Notes: generated from the letters alone by a model not told the origin. Counted from the stretch's first letter, positions 27,648 to 37,751 are shown. The stretch: DNA of 49,125 nt from an uncultured Eubacteriales bacterium (GCA_900314795.1 OMWP01000018.1:1-49125), one strand, 5' to 3'. Program-made: numbers and translations.

Positions 27648-29474
27648 TCACTCAACCGTTACGGATTTGGCGAGGTTGCGGGGTTTATCGACGTCGTTGC
27701 CCTTGTTGACCGAGGTATAGTAGGCGAGGAGCTGCATGGGCACCGTCGCGACCATCGGCATCAAGGTCTCGTTGATCTTCGGAATACGGATCATGTAATC
27801 GACCGCGTCCGCGTCGATATCCGCTTCTTCGTCACAGATCACGATCGTCATCGCGCCGCGCGCCTTGACCTCTTTGATATTGCTGACGGTTTTTTCGAGC
27901 AGGGTGTTCTGGGTCGCGACAGCGATCACGGGCATACCCTCCGTGATCAGCGAGATCGTGCCGTGCTTGAGCTCGCCCGCGGCGTAGCTTTCGGAATGGA
28001 TATAGCTGATCTCCTTGAGCTTTAAGGAGCCTTCCATCGAGAGCGCATAGTCAAGTCCTCTGCCGATATACAGTAGGCTGTCGGCGGTGATCAGCTTGGT
28101 GGAAACATACTGGCACATATCCACGACCTTGTTGATCGTTTTCTCAATGATGTCGGGCATTTTGAGGAGCGCGGCAGTCAGTCTGCGGCATTCCTTCTCC
28201 TCGAGCTTACCCTTGGCGAGCGCCGTTTCAAAGGCGAACAGATACATGACCGCGAGCTGCACCATATACGCCTTGGTGGAGGCGACGGCGATCTCGGGAC
28301 CTGCATGGGTGTAGATAACCATGTCGGCTTCTCTGGCGATGGAGCTGCCCTTGACGTTGACGATCGCGAGCGTCTTGGCGCCGCGTGACTTGGCAAGGCT
28401 CAGTACCGCCTTGCTGTCGGCGGTCTCGCCGCTCTGGCTGATAATGATGATCAAATCGTCGTGCGTCAACAGCGGATCGCGATAGCGGAACTCGGAGGCG
28501 ATATCGACCGTCACAGAAACGCGAGCGAGCTTTTCGATGACATATTTACCGACCATACCCGCGTGCATAGCGGTACCGCAGGCAACGATGAAGATGTTTT
28601 TCAGATTTCTCAGCGTTCCGAAGATGATACCGCACTCGGACAGGTTCGGCAATCCGTCCTCGATGCGCGGCGTGATCGTTGTTTTGACAGCCGTGGGCTG
28701 CTCGTGGATCTCCTTGAGCATATAGTGCGGATAGCCGCCCTTCTCGGCGCTGTCCTCGTCCCAGTCGGCGAAGAGCAATTCCTTTTTGAGCGGTCTGCCG
28801 TGCAGGGAGCGAAATTCTGCGCTGCCATCTTTCAAAATGGCGATCTCGCCCTGTTCAAGCAGATAGTAGTTCTTGGTATATTTGATGATGGCGGGTACGT
28901 CGGAGGCGATGAACACCTCGTCCTGCCCCTGGCCGACGATCAGCGGACTTTCGCACCGCACCGCGTAAACGGTCTCGGGACGGTCGGCGAAAACGATCCC
29001 CAGCGCAAAGGAGCCGCGCAGCTCATGGAGCGTCTTGCGGATACAGCGGATGGGGTCGCCGTCATAGTAGAAGTCGAGCAGCTGCGCCACAACCTCGGTA
29101 TCGGTATCGGAGAGGAACTCGTTGCGGTCGTTCTCGATCAAAAATTGCTTGAGCTGTTTGTAGTTCTCGATGATGCCGTTATGGACGATGGTGACCCTGC
29201 GTCCCGAGTGGGGGTGAGAGTTGACGTCGCTCGGCTCGCCGTGGGTCGCCCAGCGGGTATGACCGATGCCTGCGTGACCCTGCGGCTTGCCCTCCTTCTC
29301 CATCTTCTGAGTCAGATCAGCCAGTCTGCCCTTGGTTTTGGCGACCTCGATCCTGCCGTTTTCAAACACGGCGATGCCTGCGGAATCATATCCGCGATAT
29401 TCCAGTTTTGTCAGAGCCGATACCAGCACGTCTGTACAGTCGCGCGGTCCGACATAGCCTACTATTCCGCACAT
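27648..29474 (-). CDS. glmS: Glutamine-fructose-6-phosphate aminotransferase
   Basis: 608 residues. The class II amidotransferase Cys follows Met directly (MCGIVGYVG), then LEYRGYDSAG and HTRWATHG. Two SIS domains follow (VACGTAMHAG, IIISQSGETADS, SLKLKEISYIHSE), and the C-terminus ends KSVTVE. It makes glucosamine-6-phosphate for cell wall using glutamine. AAGGAG precedes the ATG. I see neither an ANTAR hexaloop nor a glmS-ribozyme core upstream; it may be read from the upstream ANTAR copy 2 transcript. Confidence 0.97.
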   Translation of the reverse strand: MCGIVGYVGPRDCTDVLVSALTKLEYRGYDSAGIAVFENGRIEVAKTKGRLADLTQKMEKEGKPQGHAGIGHTRWATHGEPSDVNSHPHSGRRVTIVHNGIIENYKQLKQFLIENDRNEFLSDTDTEVVAQLLDFYYDGDPIRCIRKTLHELRGSFALGIVFADRPETVYAVRCESPLIVGQGQDEVFIASDVPAIIKYTKNYYLLEQGEIAILKDGSAEFRSLHGRPLKKELLFADWDEDSAEKGGYPHYMLKEIHEQPTAVKTTITPRIEDGLPNLSECGIIFGTLRNLKNIFIVACGTAMHAGMVGKYVIEKLARVSVTVDIASEFRYRDPLLTHDDLIIIISQSGETADSKAVLSLAKSRGAKTLAIVNVKGSSIAREADMVIYTHAGPEIAVASTKAYMVQLAVMYLFAFETALAKGKLEEKECRRLTAALLKMPDIIEKTINKVVDMCQYVSTKLITADSLLYIGRGLDYALSMEGSLKLKEISYIHSESYAAGELKHGTISLITEGMPVIAVATQNTLLEKTVSNIKEVKARGAMTIVICDEEADIDADAVDYMIRIPKINETLMPMVATVPMQLLAYYTSVNKGNDVDKPRNLAKSVTVE

Positions 29475-29522
29475 AAGCGTTCTCCTTTACAAATAAAATG
29501 TCAATCAAATCTTCATCTGTCC

Positions 29523-29562
29523 GAAAAAGACAAAGACGCATTCCCTGTTAAGAAAATACGTC
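29523..29562 (-). terminator. Terminator between ANTAR copy 2 and glmS
   Basis: The minus-strand RNA GACGUAUUUUC pairs with GGAAUGCGUC (29562-29535), followed by UUUGUCUUUUU. It starts 3 bases after the ANTAR copy 2 stop. Sequence at its far arm resembles the other leaders (AAGACAAAGACGC on the plus strand), but no hexaloop forms in the sense of transcription. Confidence 0.6.
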
Positions 29563-29564
29563 AT

Positions 29565-30146
29565 TTACAGATATTTGTCAATGATCAATTGAGCGGCAAG
29601 CCGTTTGGTGATACCTGAGTCCATGGCAGACTTCTCGATATATTTATGCGCGTCGGCTTCACTCAATCCCTCCTGATCGATCAACAGCCACTTCGCCTTG
29701 TTGACGATGCGGATCTCGTCGAGCTTGCTCTCCGTATTGCCGACCTTCTTCTCCAGAGAGCGCAGGCGTTCTCTGGCGCATACCATCAGGGACACCGCCT
29801 GAGAGACCAGTGTTTTTGAAGTCGGCTTATGGAGCACGAAAACGCCGTGGACAGATACCTTCGCGTAGATCTCGTCATAGGTATCGTTCGCCGCAAAGAT
29901 TGCGGCGATAGTCCCGTTGTTGCGGCTGATGTCGATACACAGACGAGAGCCGAACTCATCTCTCAGGGGCGCGTTGACGATCACAAAATCGTATTGGTTC
30001 TCCAGCAGCTTACAGCGTGCATCCGACGCACTGTAGGAGCAATCCATATGTAACTGATCGCCCTGCAGGAGAGCGCTGACGTCTCTGCTGAATCTGTCGT
30101 CTGAGGATACGATCAGCATTCTGTACCGATGCTCTGTCAATTCCAA
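29565..30146 (-). CDS. ANTAR RNA-binding regulator with degenerate receiver domain (copy 2)
   Basis: 193 residues from TTG at 30146, with AAAGGAGA 7 bases upstream. It is a paralog of the protein at 23864-24448 along the whole length. The receiver-like domain again has Asn58 (FVIVNAPL) where the phosphorylated Asp should be, though it keeps DD near residues 16-17. The ANTAR domain (IRIVNKAKWLLIDQEGLSEA, then GITKRLAAQLIIDKYL) is complete. It follows the second GSI-like gene by 40 bases and probably shares its ANTAR-controlled transcript, giving a feedback loop. The two copies could bind the leaders as homo- or heterodimers. Confidence 0.9.
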   Translation of the reverse strand: MELTEHRYRMLIVSSDDRFSRDVSALLQGDQLHMDCSYSASDARCKLLENQYDFVIVNAPLRDEFGSRLCIDISRNNGTIAAIFAANDTYDEIYAKVSVHGVFVLHKPTSKTLVSQAVSLMVCARERLRSLEKKVGNTESKLDEIRIVNKAKWLLIDQEGLSEADAHKYIEKSAMDSGITKRLAAQLIIDKYL

Positions 30147-30186
30147 AGTGCGCTCTCCTTTCTTTCGTCATTAGTGTGAAGTTCCG

Positions 30187-31398
30187 CTATTCGGCACAGT
30201 AAATCCTTGTGATCGCCGAGGGGATGAACTGCTGTACAAGGGGTGAATTAGTCGCTTCGATACGCGCCTTCTCCAAGCTGTCGGGCAGTCTTTGCGGCTC
30301 TTCCGAATCGGTGCTCACGAACGGTGCAATGCTTTCATCCGTGGGCTGCGGCAACGTCCTGTTGTTTTCGATACCGTCCATGATCGCGTAGATCATCAGC
30401 GCGTACGCCAGATACGGATTTGCCTCGGGGTCAGGTGAACGCAGCTGGGCACAGCGGTTCCCGTTTTCGGTATATCGCGCGAATATAAGCTGCGAGCGGT
30501 TCGTCTGCGACCAAGTGATATACTTCGGCGCCTTGTGCTTGCCAAAGCGCTCAAAGGATTCTTTTTTCGGGTTGAGGAATACCGTCATACCCGCGATGTT
30601 ATGCAGGATACCTGCGATCGAGGCGTCGGTCACATCCTCACCCGTCTTTGCTTTGGTCGATACAGAGATATGCAGCGCCGAGCCTGTCTTATCCTTGATC
30701 GGCTTGGGCGAGAAGTCTGCGTATAATCCGTTGCGTGCCGCTATGGTACGCACGACGCTTAAGAAGGTCACGGTATTATCCGCGGCGGTGATCGGATCAG
30801 CATAGCGGAAGTCGATCTCGTTCTGTCCCGGTCCTGCTTCATGGTGAGAGCTCTCGGGGTCGATCCCCATCTGCTCAAGCGTCAGGCAGACCTCACGGCG
30901 CACATTCTCTCCTTTATCGAGAGGCGCGATATCCATATAGCTCGCACTGTCATAAGGAACGCCTGTGTTCTCGCCGTCGGCGTCCATCTTGAACAGATAG
31001 AACTGTAATTCGGACTTAAAGTGGAAGCGATATCCCTTTGACTGAGCATATTTGACCGCGTTCTTCAGCATAGCGCGGGTGTCGGTCTCCACAGGGGTGC
31101 CGTCCTCATAGGTCAGCGTGCAGAACATCCTGACGACCTTACCGTGCTCAGGCCGCCACGGCAGCACCGTGATCGTATCCGTCTCGGGATGAAGCCAGAT
31201 ATCCTTGCCGTAATCACCGCCGAAGCCGTTGATGTAGGAAGCGTCGATTCCGATCCCTTTCTCAAACGCTCTGGGCAACTCACTGCGCTGGATAGAGATA
31301 TTCTTTTGAACGCCGTAAATATCGCAGAAGGAAAGACGGATGAACTTGACGTCCTCTTCTTCGATCTGCTTCATCAGCTCTTGTTCTGTATGATTCAT
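30187..31398 (-). CDS. GSI-family glutamine synthetase-like protein (copy 2)
   Basis: 403 residues, colinear with the protein at 25931-27139. VKFIRLSFCDIYG, HHEAGPGQNEID, ALHISVS, AGMTVFLNP and RSPDPEANPYLAYA mark the GSI fold. The metal-ligand Glu of R-x-E-x-R is again Gln (CAQLR), and the C-terminal segment is short. ATG after AAGGAG. It is preceded by two ANTAR-type leaders in series and followed by ANTAR copy 2. Whether it makes glutamine or another gamma-glutamyl product cannot be decided from sequence; GSIII next door may be the main enzyme. Confidence 0.8.
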   Translation of the reverse strand: MNHTEQELMKQIEEEDVKFIRLSFCDIYGVQKNISIQRSELPRAFEKGIGIDASYINGFGGDYGKDIWLHPETDTITVLPWRPEHGKVVRMFCTLTYEDGTPVETDTRAMLKNAVKYAQSKGYRFHFKSELQFYLFKMDADGENTGVPYDSASYMDIAPLDKGENVRREVCLTLEQMGIDPESSHHEAGPGQNEIDFRYADPITAADNTVTFLSVVRTIAARNGLYADFSPKPIKDKTGSALHISVSTKAKTGEDVTDASIAGILHNIAGMTVFLNPKKESFERFGKHKAPKYITWSQTNRSQLIFARYTENGNRCAQLRSPDPEANPYLAYALMIYAIMDGIENNRTLPQPTDESIAPFVSTDSEEPQRLPDSLEKARIEATNSPLVQQFIPSAITRIYCAE

Positions 31399-31436
31399 AT
31401 TACCGCACTCCTTGTGTTAGAGATACTGACAAAATA

Positions 31437-31485
31437 AAAAAGGCGACACTTAGGACGTAGAATCCTAAATGAACGCCATTGTTCA
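31437..31485 (-). promoter_or_regulatory. Second (gene-proximal) ANTAR-type leader of GSI copy 2
   Basis: Minus-strand RNA UGAAC-AAUGGC-GUUCA (31485-31470; hexaloop A1, G4), or a terminator stem GGCG...UUUAGGA/UCCUAA...CGCC (31478-31441) followed by TTTTTTATTTT. It lies 40 bases before the gene, after a palindromic repeat that separates it from the first leader. Confidence 0.7.
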
Positions 31486-31494
31486 TAACATAAT

Positions 31495-31544
31495 CGGTTG
31501 AGATTGCCACGGGCTGACACGCGTGTCGAGCCCTCGCAATGACT
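31495..31544. repeat. Dispersed palindromic repeat (copy between the tandem leaders)
   Basis: It starts CGGTTGAGATTGCCACGG and ends CTCGCAATGACT, with a central palindrome GACACGCGTGTC. The same ends flank different centres at 37752-37800 and 45607-45654, the pattern of REP-like elements. Confidence 0.75.
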
Positions 31545-31555
31545 ATAAAAAATAA

Positions 31556-31645
31556 AAAAGCGCCATTTGGAGCAGTACAGAATACTGCCTCAAATGAACG
31601 CCTTTGTTCCGCTAACACTTTAACATAATTATTTTTTTATGTCAA
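31556..31645 (-). promoter_or_regulatory. Promoter and first ANTAR-type leader of GSI copy 2
   Basis: Minus strand TTGACA (31645-31640), 17 bases, TAAAGT (31622-31617). P1 is GAAC-AAAGGC-GUUC (31609-31596). The competing terminator uses the same 5' arm and ends with GGCGCTTTTTT (about 31556). Confidence 0.75.
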
Positions 31646-31746
31646 TCCCTCATTTTGAGCGAGCCCGAACTTTTCACATTTTGCAAGAAAAGAAAGGCAA
31701 TCCTGCAAAATCAATTAGTAAGATTTGTTAAAATTCGTTCTATCGC

Positions 31747-33223
<1,477 letters not shown>

Positions 33224-33250
33224 TAGAAGCCCTTTACTCACAATATCAAT

Positions 33251-33284
33251 AGCGCGCTCTCCAAAAAAGTGAGAGTGCGCTTTT
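33251..33284 (+). terminator. Terminator after gdhA
   Basis: AGCGC(G)CTCTC pairs with GAGAG(T)GCGCT around an A-rich loop, followed by TTTT. No clear promoter for the next operon is seen in 33285-33371. Confidence 0.75.
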
Positions 33285-33371
33285 CCTGTAAATAGCAAGA
33301 AGAAAAATGTATGGATCTTTCGCTGTTAAGACCCATATTTCAGGTGGCTTTTCAGCGATTGGAGGAAAAAT

Positions 33372-33848
33372 ATGGATAATTGTATTGACTTATCACTGCT
33401 CGACGGCGTACTCGACGAATACGCCTCCGTCAAAGGCAGTCTTATCACCATCTTACAGCACACGCAGGACATTTACGGCTACCTGCCGAAGGAGGCGATC
33501 GAGCGCATCTCCGAGAGGACGGGGATCGCGACAAGCGAGATCATGGGCGTGGGCACGTTCTACACCCAGTTCCGTTTTGAGCCTGTCGGCAAGTACCTGA
33601 TCATGCTGTGTCAGGGCACGGCGTGCCACGTCAACAGCTCCGAGCTCATTTTGCAGACGATCAAGGACGAACTGCATATCGAGGACGGTCAGACCACCGA
33701 GGACGGCTTGTTCTCGCTCAAATGCGTGGCGTGTCTGGGCTGTTGTTCGCTCTCGCCCGTCATGATGGTCAACGAGGACACCTACGGCTCGCTCACCCCC
33801 GACAAGACCAAGAAGATTCTGAAAGAATTAAGGGAGGCGGCAGTATGA
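33372..33848 (+). CDS. NuoE/HydC-like [2Fe-2S] subunit, probably of an Stn-type transhydrogenase
   Basis: 158 residues, thioredoxin-like [2Fe-2S] subunit. The cluster cysteines are seen as CQGTAC (spacing CxxxxC) and CLGCC within CVACLGCC. TGIATSEIMGVGTFYTQF is typical of NuoE. GGAGG precedes the ATG. These small subunits pass electrons to the NuoF-like flavoprotein, which follows with a 4-base ATGA overlap. The third gene is GltD-like rather than a hydrogenase, which matches StnA-StnB-StnC (Sporomusa-type bifurcating transhydrogenase) better than HydABC. The complex assignment is inference. Confidence 0.85.
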   Translation: MDNCIDLSLLDGVLDEYASVKGSLITILQHTQDIYGYLPKEAIERISERTGIATSEIMGVGTFYTQFRFEPVGKYLIMLCQGTACHVNSSELILQTIKDELHIEDGQTTEDGLFSLKCVACLGCCSLSPVMMVNEDTYGSLTPDKTKKILKELREAAV

Positions 33849-35495
33849 GAGTAGTCATCGGACAGGGCTCCTGCGGTATCGCGGCAGGTGCCGAGAAGGT
33901 GCGTAAGGCTTTAATAAAAGAGAATATTGACGCGCGCGTCTCCATTACAGGCTGTATCGGTATGTGCTATCTCGAGCCGATCGTGGATATCTATGATGAA
34001 GATAAGCTCACCCGACTGGTCAAAGTATCCGAGAGCGACGCTCCCGCGATCGCGGAATACATCAATACAGGTGATCGCTCTAAGATAGAGAACCTCGTTG
34101 TGACTGATGAAGACAGCGAGTTCCTCTCGAAGCAGACGCGAATCGCTCTGCGTAACTGCGGTATCATCAATCCCGAGATCATCGAGGAATATATCGAGAA
34201 AGACGGCTACACCGCGCTGAAAAAAGCGCTCGGCATGACCCCCGAGGAAGTAATAGAGATCATCAAGACCTCGGGTCTGGCGGGTCGCGGCGGCGCGGGC
34301 TTCCCGACATGGTTCAAGTGGAACGCCGCACGAAACTCTGAGGGCGAAGAAAAGTACCTGATCTGTAACGCCGACGAGGGCGATCCCGGCGCGTTCATGG
34401 ATCGTGCTGTCATCGAATCCGACCCCCACAACCTCATCGAAGGTATGCTGATCGGCGCGTATGCCATCGGCGCAAAGCACGCTGTCGTCTACGTCCGTGC
34501 GGAATATCCCCTCGCCATCAAGCGCTTAAAGAACGCTTTGGAACAGGCAAGAGAAAAGGGCATCATCGGCAACAACATTTTCGGTACGGACTTCTCCTGC
34601 AACTTCATGATCAAGGCGGGCGCAGGCGCGTTTGTCTGCGGTGAAGAAACCGCGCTGATCGAATCACTCGAGGGTCACAGAGGTATGCCGCGCTTGAAGC
34701 CTCCCTTCCCCGCTCAGTCGGGCTTCTGGCGTAAACCCAGTAACATCAACAACGTCGAGACCTTCGCCAATGTTGCGTGGATCATCAACAACGGCGGCGA
34801 GGCGTTCGCCGCGATGGGCACCGAGGGCAGTAAGGGCACCAAGGTATTCGCCGTTACGGGCAAGGTCAAGCGCTCGGGTCTCGTCGAGATTCCCATGGGC
34901 AAGACCCTGCGTGACGTTATCTTCGACATCGGCGGCGGTATGAAGACCGACAAGCCCTTTAAGGCTGTCCAGATGGGCGGCCCCTCCGGCGGTTGTATCC
35001 CAGCAGACTTGATCGACACAGTGATAGATTATAAAGCCCTCGGCGCGACAGGCGCGATCATGGGCTCGGGCGGTATGGTCTTGCAGAATTGGCACCAAAC
35101 GCATGCTCGAGATGCTCGAGCGCATCACCAAGGGCGAGGGCAAAGAGGGAGATATCGAGCTGCTCGAAGAACTCTGCTACGCCATCAAGGACGGCGCGCT
35201 CTGCGGTCTCGGTCAGACGGCTCCGAACCCTGTACTCACCACCATCAAATATTTCCGCGACGAGTATGAAGCCCACATCAAGGACAAAAAGTGTCCCGCG
35301 GGCGAGTGCTCCGACCTGATCGAATACAGTATCAATGCAGACAAGTGTAAAGGCTGTACCTTATGCGCGAGAAATTGTCCTGTTGAAGCGATCACAGGCA
35401 GTGTGAAACAGCCCCATGTCATCGACACCAACAAGTGCATCAAGTGCGGCAAGTGCTACAGCGTATGCCGCTTTGACGCGGTAGTAAAAGCGTAA
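33845..35495 (+). pseudogene. NuoF/HydB-like flavoprotein with internal deletion and frameshift
   Basis: ATG overlaps the previous stop. The N-terminal thioredoxin-like part (VVIGQGSCGIAAG, TGCIGMCYLEP) and the FMN/NADH domain (GLAGRGGAGFPTWFKW, CNADEGDPGAFMDR, VCGEETALIESLEG) are intact to GSGGMV near 35080. Then about 30 residues are missing, including the region that in relatives carries the SCGKCxPC ligands of a 4Fe-4S cluster, and the frame shifts. The next frame resumes at GTKRMLEMLERITKG (35091 on) and ends with two ferredoxin motifs (CKGCTLCARNCP, CIKCGKCYSVC) at 35495. As written, the long frame ends in nonsense at 35269. A real lesion or an assembly deletion are both possible. Confidence 0.85.
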
Positions 35496-35508
35496 AGGAG
35501 GGATCAAT

Positions 35509-37701
35509 TTAACCATCAACGGAAAAGCAATTCAAGCCCCCGAGGGCGCAACGATCTTAGAAGCCGCGAGAGCGAACGGTATCGACATTCCCACCCTGTG
35601 CTATGACAAGGCTGTAGAGATCTACGGCGCGTGCGGTCTGTGTGTGGTAGAAGCCGAGGGTATTCCTAAATTACTCCGATCCTGCTCCGCAAAGGTCAGC
35701 GAGGGTATGGTCATCAACACAGAATCACCACGCGTGGTACAATCAAGAAAAATTGCCATGGAACTCTTGATGTCCGCGCATGACGGCGACTGCGTAGCTC
35801 CCTGTCAGCTCAACTGCCCCGCCAGAACCGACTGCCAAGGCTATGTCGGACTGATCGCGAACGGCGAATACGACAGTGCAATCAAACTTATCAAAAACAA
35901 AATCCCGCTCCCCGCGTCCATCGGCAGAGTATGCCCGCATCCGTGCGAGAAGGCATGCCGCCGCAAGAACGTGGAAGAGCCCATCAATATCGCCCAATTA
36001 AAGGCGTTCGCCGCGGATATTGATCTCAATAAAGACAGCTATTTACCGGACGTGATGGTGCGCACGGGTAAAAAGGTAGCGATCATTGGCGGCGGTCCCG
36101 CAGGACTGACTGCCGCATACTACCTGAACATCATGGGTCACAGCGTGACCGTTTATGACATGATGGAAAAGATGGGCGGTATGCTCAGGTACGGCATCCC
36201 GCAGTACAGACTGCCGAAAGAGGTCTTAGATAAAGAGATCGCCATTATCGAAAAGAGCGGCGTCAAGCTCGTCAACGATGTAAAGCTCGGCAAAGACTTT
36301 ACCATTGAAAGCCTCAAAGCCGAGAATGACGCGGTCATCGTCGCGGTCGGCGCGTGGCAGTCAAGCTCCATGCGTACTCCGGGCGAAGAATTAGAGGGCG
36401 TATACGGCGGTATCAATTTCCTCCGTGCGGTTATACAGGGCAATGCTCCGGAAATCGGGCAACGCGTTGCCATTTGCGGCGGCGGCAACACCGCGATGGA
36501 CGCTTGCAGAACCGCTGTCCGTTTAGGCGCGAAAGAGGTATATGTAATATACAGACGCACACGCGCCGAAATGCCCGCCGACGCTTTGGAGATCGACGAG
36601 GCTGAGGAAGAGGGCGTGATCTACAAGTTCCTCACCAATCCGATCTCATTCAACGGTGAGAACGGCAAGCTCAAATCGGTCACCTTGCAGATCATGGAGC
36701 TGGGAGAACCCGACGCGTCCGGTCGCCGCAGACCTGTTCCCGTTGAGGGTAAGACCGAGGAGATCCCGCTCGACAGCGTGATCCTCGCCATTGGTCAAAA
36801 GCTCGTACAGGGTGACGTCAGCGAGCTAAAGCTCAACGACCGCGGCAACATCGAAGCCGACCCCGACTTCTTCACCACCAGCATTGACGGCGTGTTCGCC
36901 ATCGGTGACGCGACCAACCGCGGCGCGTCCATCGCGATCGAAGCGATCGGAGAAGCTGATCGCTGTGCAAAGGCGGTTGACGCGTATCTGAACGGTCAAA
37001 GCTTAGATACCCGCGTTCCGTATATCTCCAAGCGTGACGAAGCGACGATCGACTATTCTGACCGTAAGAAAGAGCCGAGAAAAACGCCGCGCGTTTTAGA
37101 CCCCGAGGTAAGAAACAAAAACTTCGACGAGGTCAGCTTAGGCTTCACCGAGGAAGAGGCGCAGGCAGAAGCAAGCCGATGCTTAGAATGCGGCTGCCGC
37201 GAGTATTACAAGTGCAAACTGCTCAATGTAGCGCAACGCTACGACATCGACCCGAGCCGCTTCAAAGGCGAAATGCCGCAAAAGTACACCCACGACGAAA
37301 ACGCGTTCATTGAGCGCAACACGGCGAAATGTATTTTATGTGGCTTATGCGTGCGCTCCTGCCGCGAGGTCATGGACATCCACGCGCTCGGCTTGATGGG
37401 AAGAGGCTTCACCACCGAACCCTCCCCCGCTTTCGCGCTCCCGCTCGATCAGACCAAGTGCAACAACTGCGGACTCTGCGGTCAGCTCTGTCCCACAGGC
37501 GCGCTGACCGAAAAAGCCAACCTCAAAAAGCAGGTGCCGCTCGACGAAAAAACAACAGAAACCTTTATTGATATAAACGGAGAGAAAGCCGCTGTGCTGG
37601 TCTCCCGCTACAACGACAAGATCCTCAGAGTGATTCCCAATGATGAGATTTCACGCAACGCGAACCTAACACGCGAGCAGCTCCTTGCAAAGTTGCAATA
37701 A
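35509..37701 (+). CDS. GltD/NfnB-like FAD oxidoreductase with ferredoxin domains, StnC-like
   Basis: About 730 residues. The N-terminal [2Fe-2S] domain (TILEAARANGIDIPTLCYDK, GACGLCVV) clearly begins near 35509, but no ATG, GTG, TTG or CTG lies in frame after the stop at 35487. AGGAGG at 35496-35501 has TTA exactly 7 bases on, so a start codon may have mutated or a rare one is used. An internal GTG at 35644 would lose the domain. Then come the cysteine region CQLNCPARTDCQGY, FAD motif IIGGGPAGLTAAYYL, NAD(P) motif ICGGGNTAMDACR with YRRTRAEMPA, and C-terminal 4Fe-4S motifs (CILCGLCVRSC, CNNCGLCGQLCP). Likely the NADPH-side subunit of a bifurcating transhydrogenase. Confidence 0.8.
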   Translation, partial: LTINGKAIQAPEGATILEAARANGIDIPTLCYDKAVEIYGACGLCVVEAEGIPKLLRSCSAKVSEGMVINTESPRVVQSRKIAMELLMSAHDGDCVAPCQLNCPARTDCQGYVGLIANGEYDSAIKLIKNKIPLPASIGRVCPHPCEKACRRKNVEEPINIAQLKAFAADIDLNKDSYLPDVMVRTGKKVAIIGGGPAGLTAAYYLNIMGHSVTVYDMMEKMGGMLRYGIPQYRLPKEVLDKEIAIIEKSGVKLVNDVKLGKDFTIESLKAENDAVIVAVGAWQSSSMRTPGEELEGVYGGINFLRAVIQGNAPEIGQRVAICGGGNTAMDACRTAVRLGAKEVYVIYRRTRAEMPADALEIDEAEEEGVIYKFLTNPISFNGENGKLKSVTLQIMELGEPDASGRRRPVPVEGKTEEIPLDSVILAIGQKLVQGDVSELKLNDRGNIEADPDFFTTSIDGVFAIGDATNRGASIAIEAIGEADRCAKAVDAYLNGQSLDTRVPYISKRDEATIDYSDRKKEPRKTPRVLDPEVRNKNFDEVSLGFTEEEAQAEASRCLECGCREYYKCKLLNVAQRYDIDPSRFKGEMPQKYTHDENAFIERNTAKCILCGLCVRSCREVMDIHALGLMGRGFTTEPSPAFALPLDQTKCNNCGLCGQLCPTGALTEKANLKKQVPLDEKTTETFIDINGEKAAVLVSRYNDKILRVIPNDEISRNANLTREQLLAKLQ

Positions 37702-37709
37702 TTGACTAA

Positions 37710-37748
37710 AGGCTGTCTCACCGATCAGGTGAGGCAGCCTATCTTTTT
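37710..37748 (+). terminator. Terminator before gltB
   Basis: A 13-bp stem, AGGCTGTCTCACC/GGTGAGGCAGCCT, with a 5-base loop and ATCTTTTTAT after it. It separates the transhydrogenase-like genes from gltBD. I see no strong promoter in 37749-37827. Confidence 0.85.
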
Positions 37749-37751
37749 ATT

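Noticed and set aside
29475-29564. Possible glmS ribozyme or ANTAR leader before glmS
   Set aside because: The gap is only 90 bases, with no ribozyme core and no A1/G4 hexaloop in the sense direction. A plain terminator for ANTAR copy 2 explains it.
28461-29618. Long plus-strand open frame (385 codons) opposite glmS
   Set aside because: It is the mirror of a GC-rich coding strand. glmS on the minus strand is unmistakable, and the shadow has no recognisable domain.
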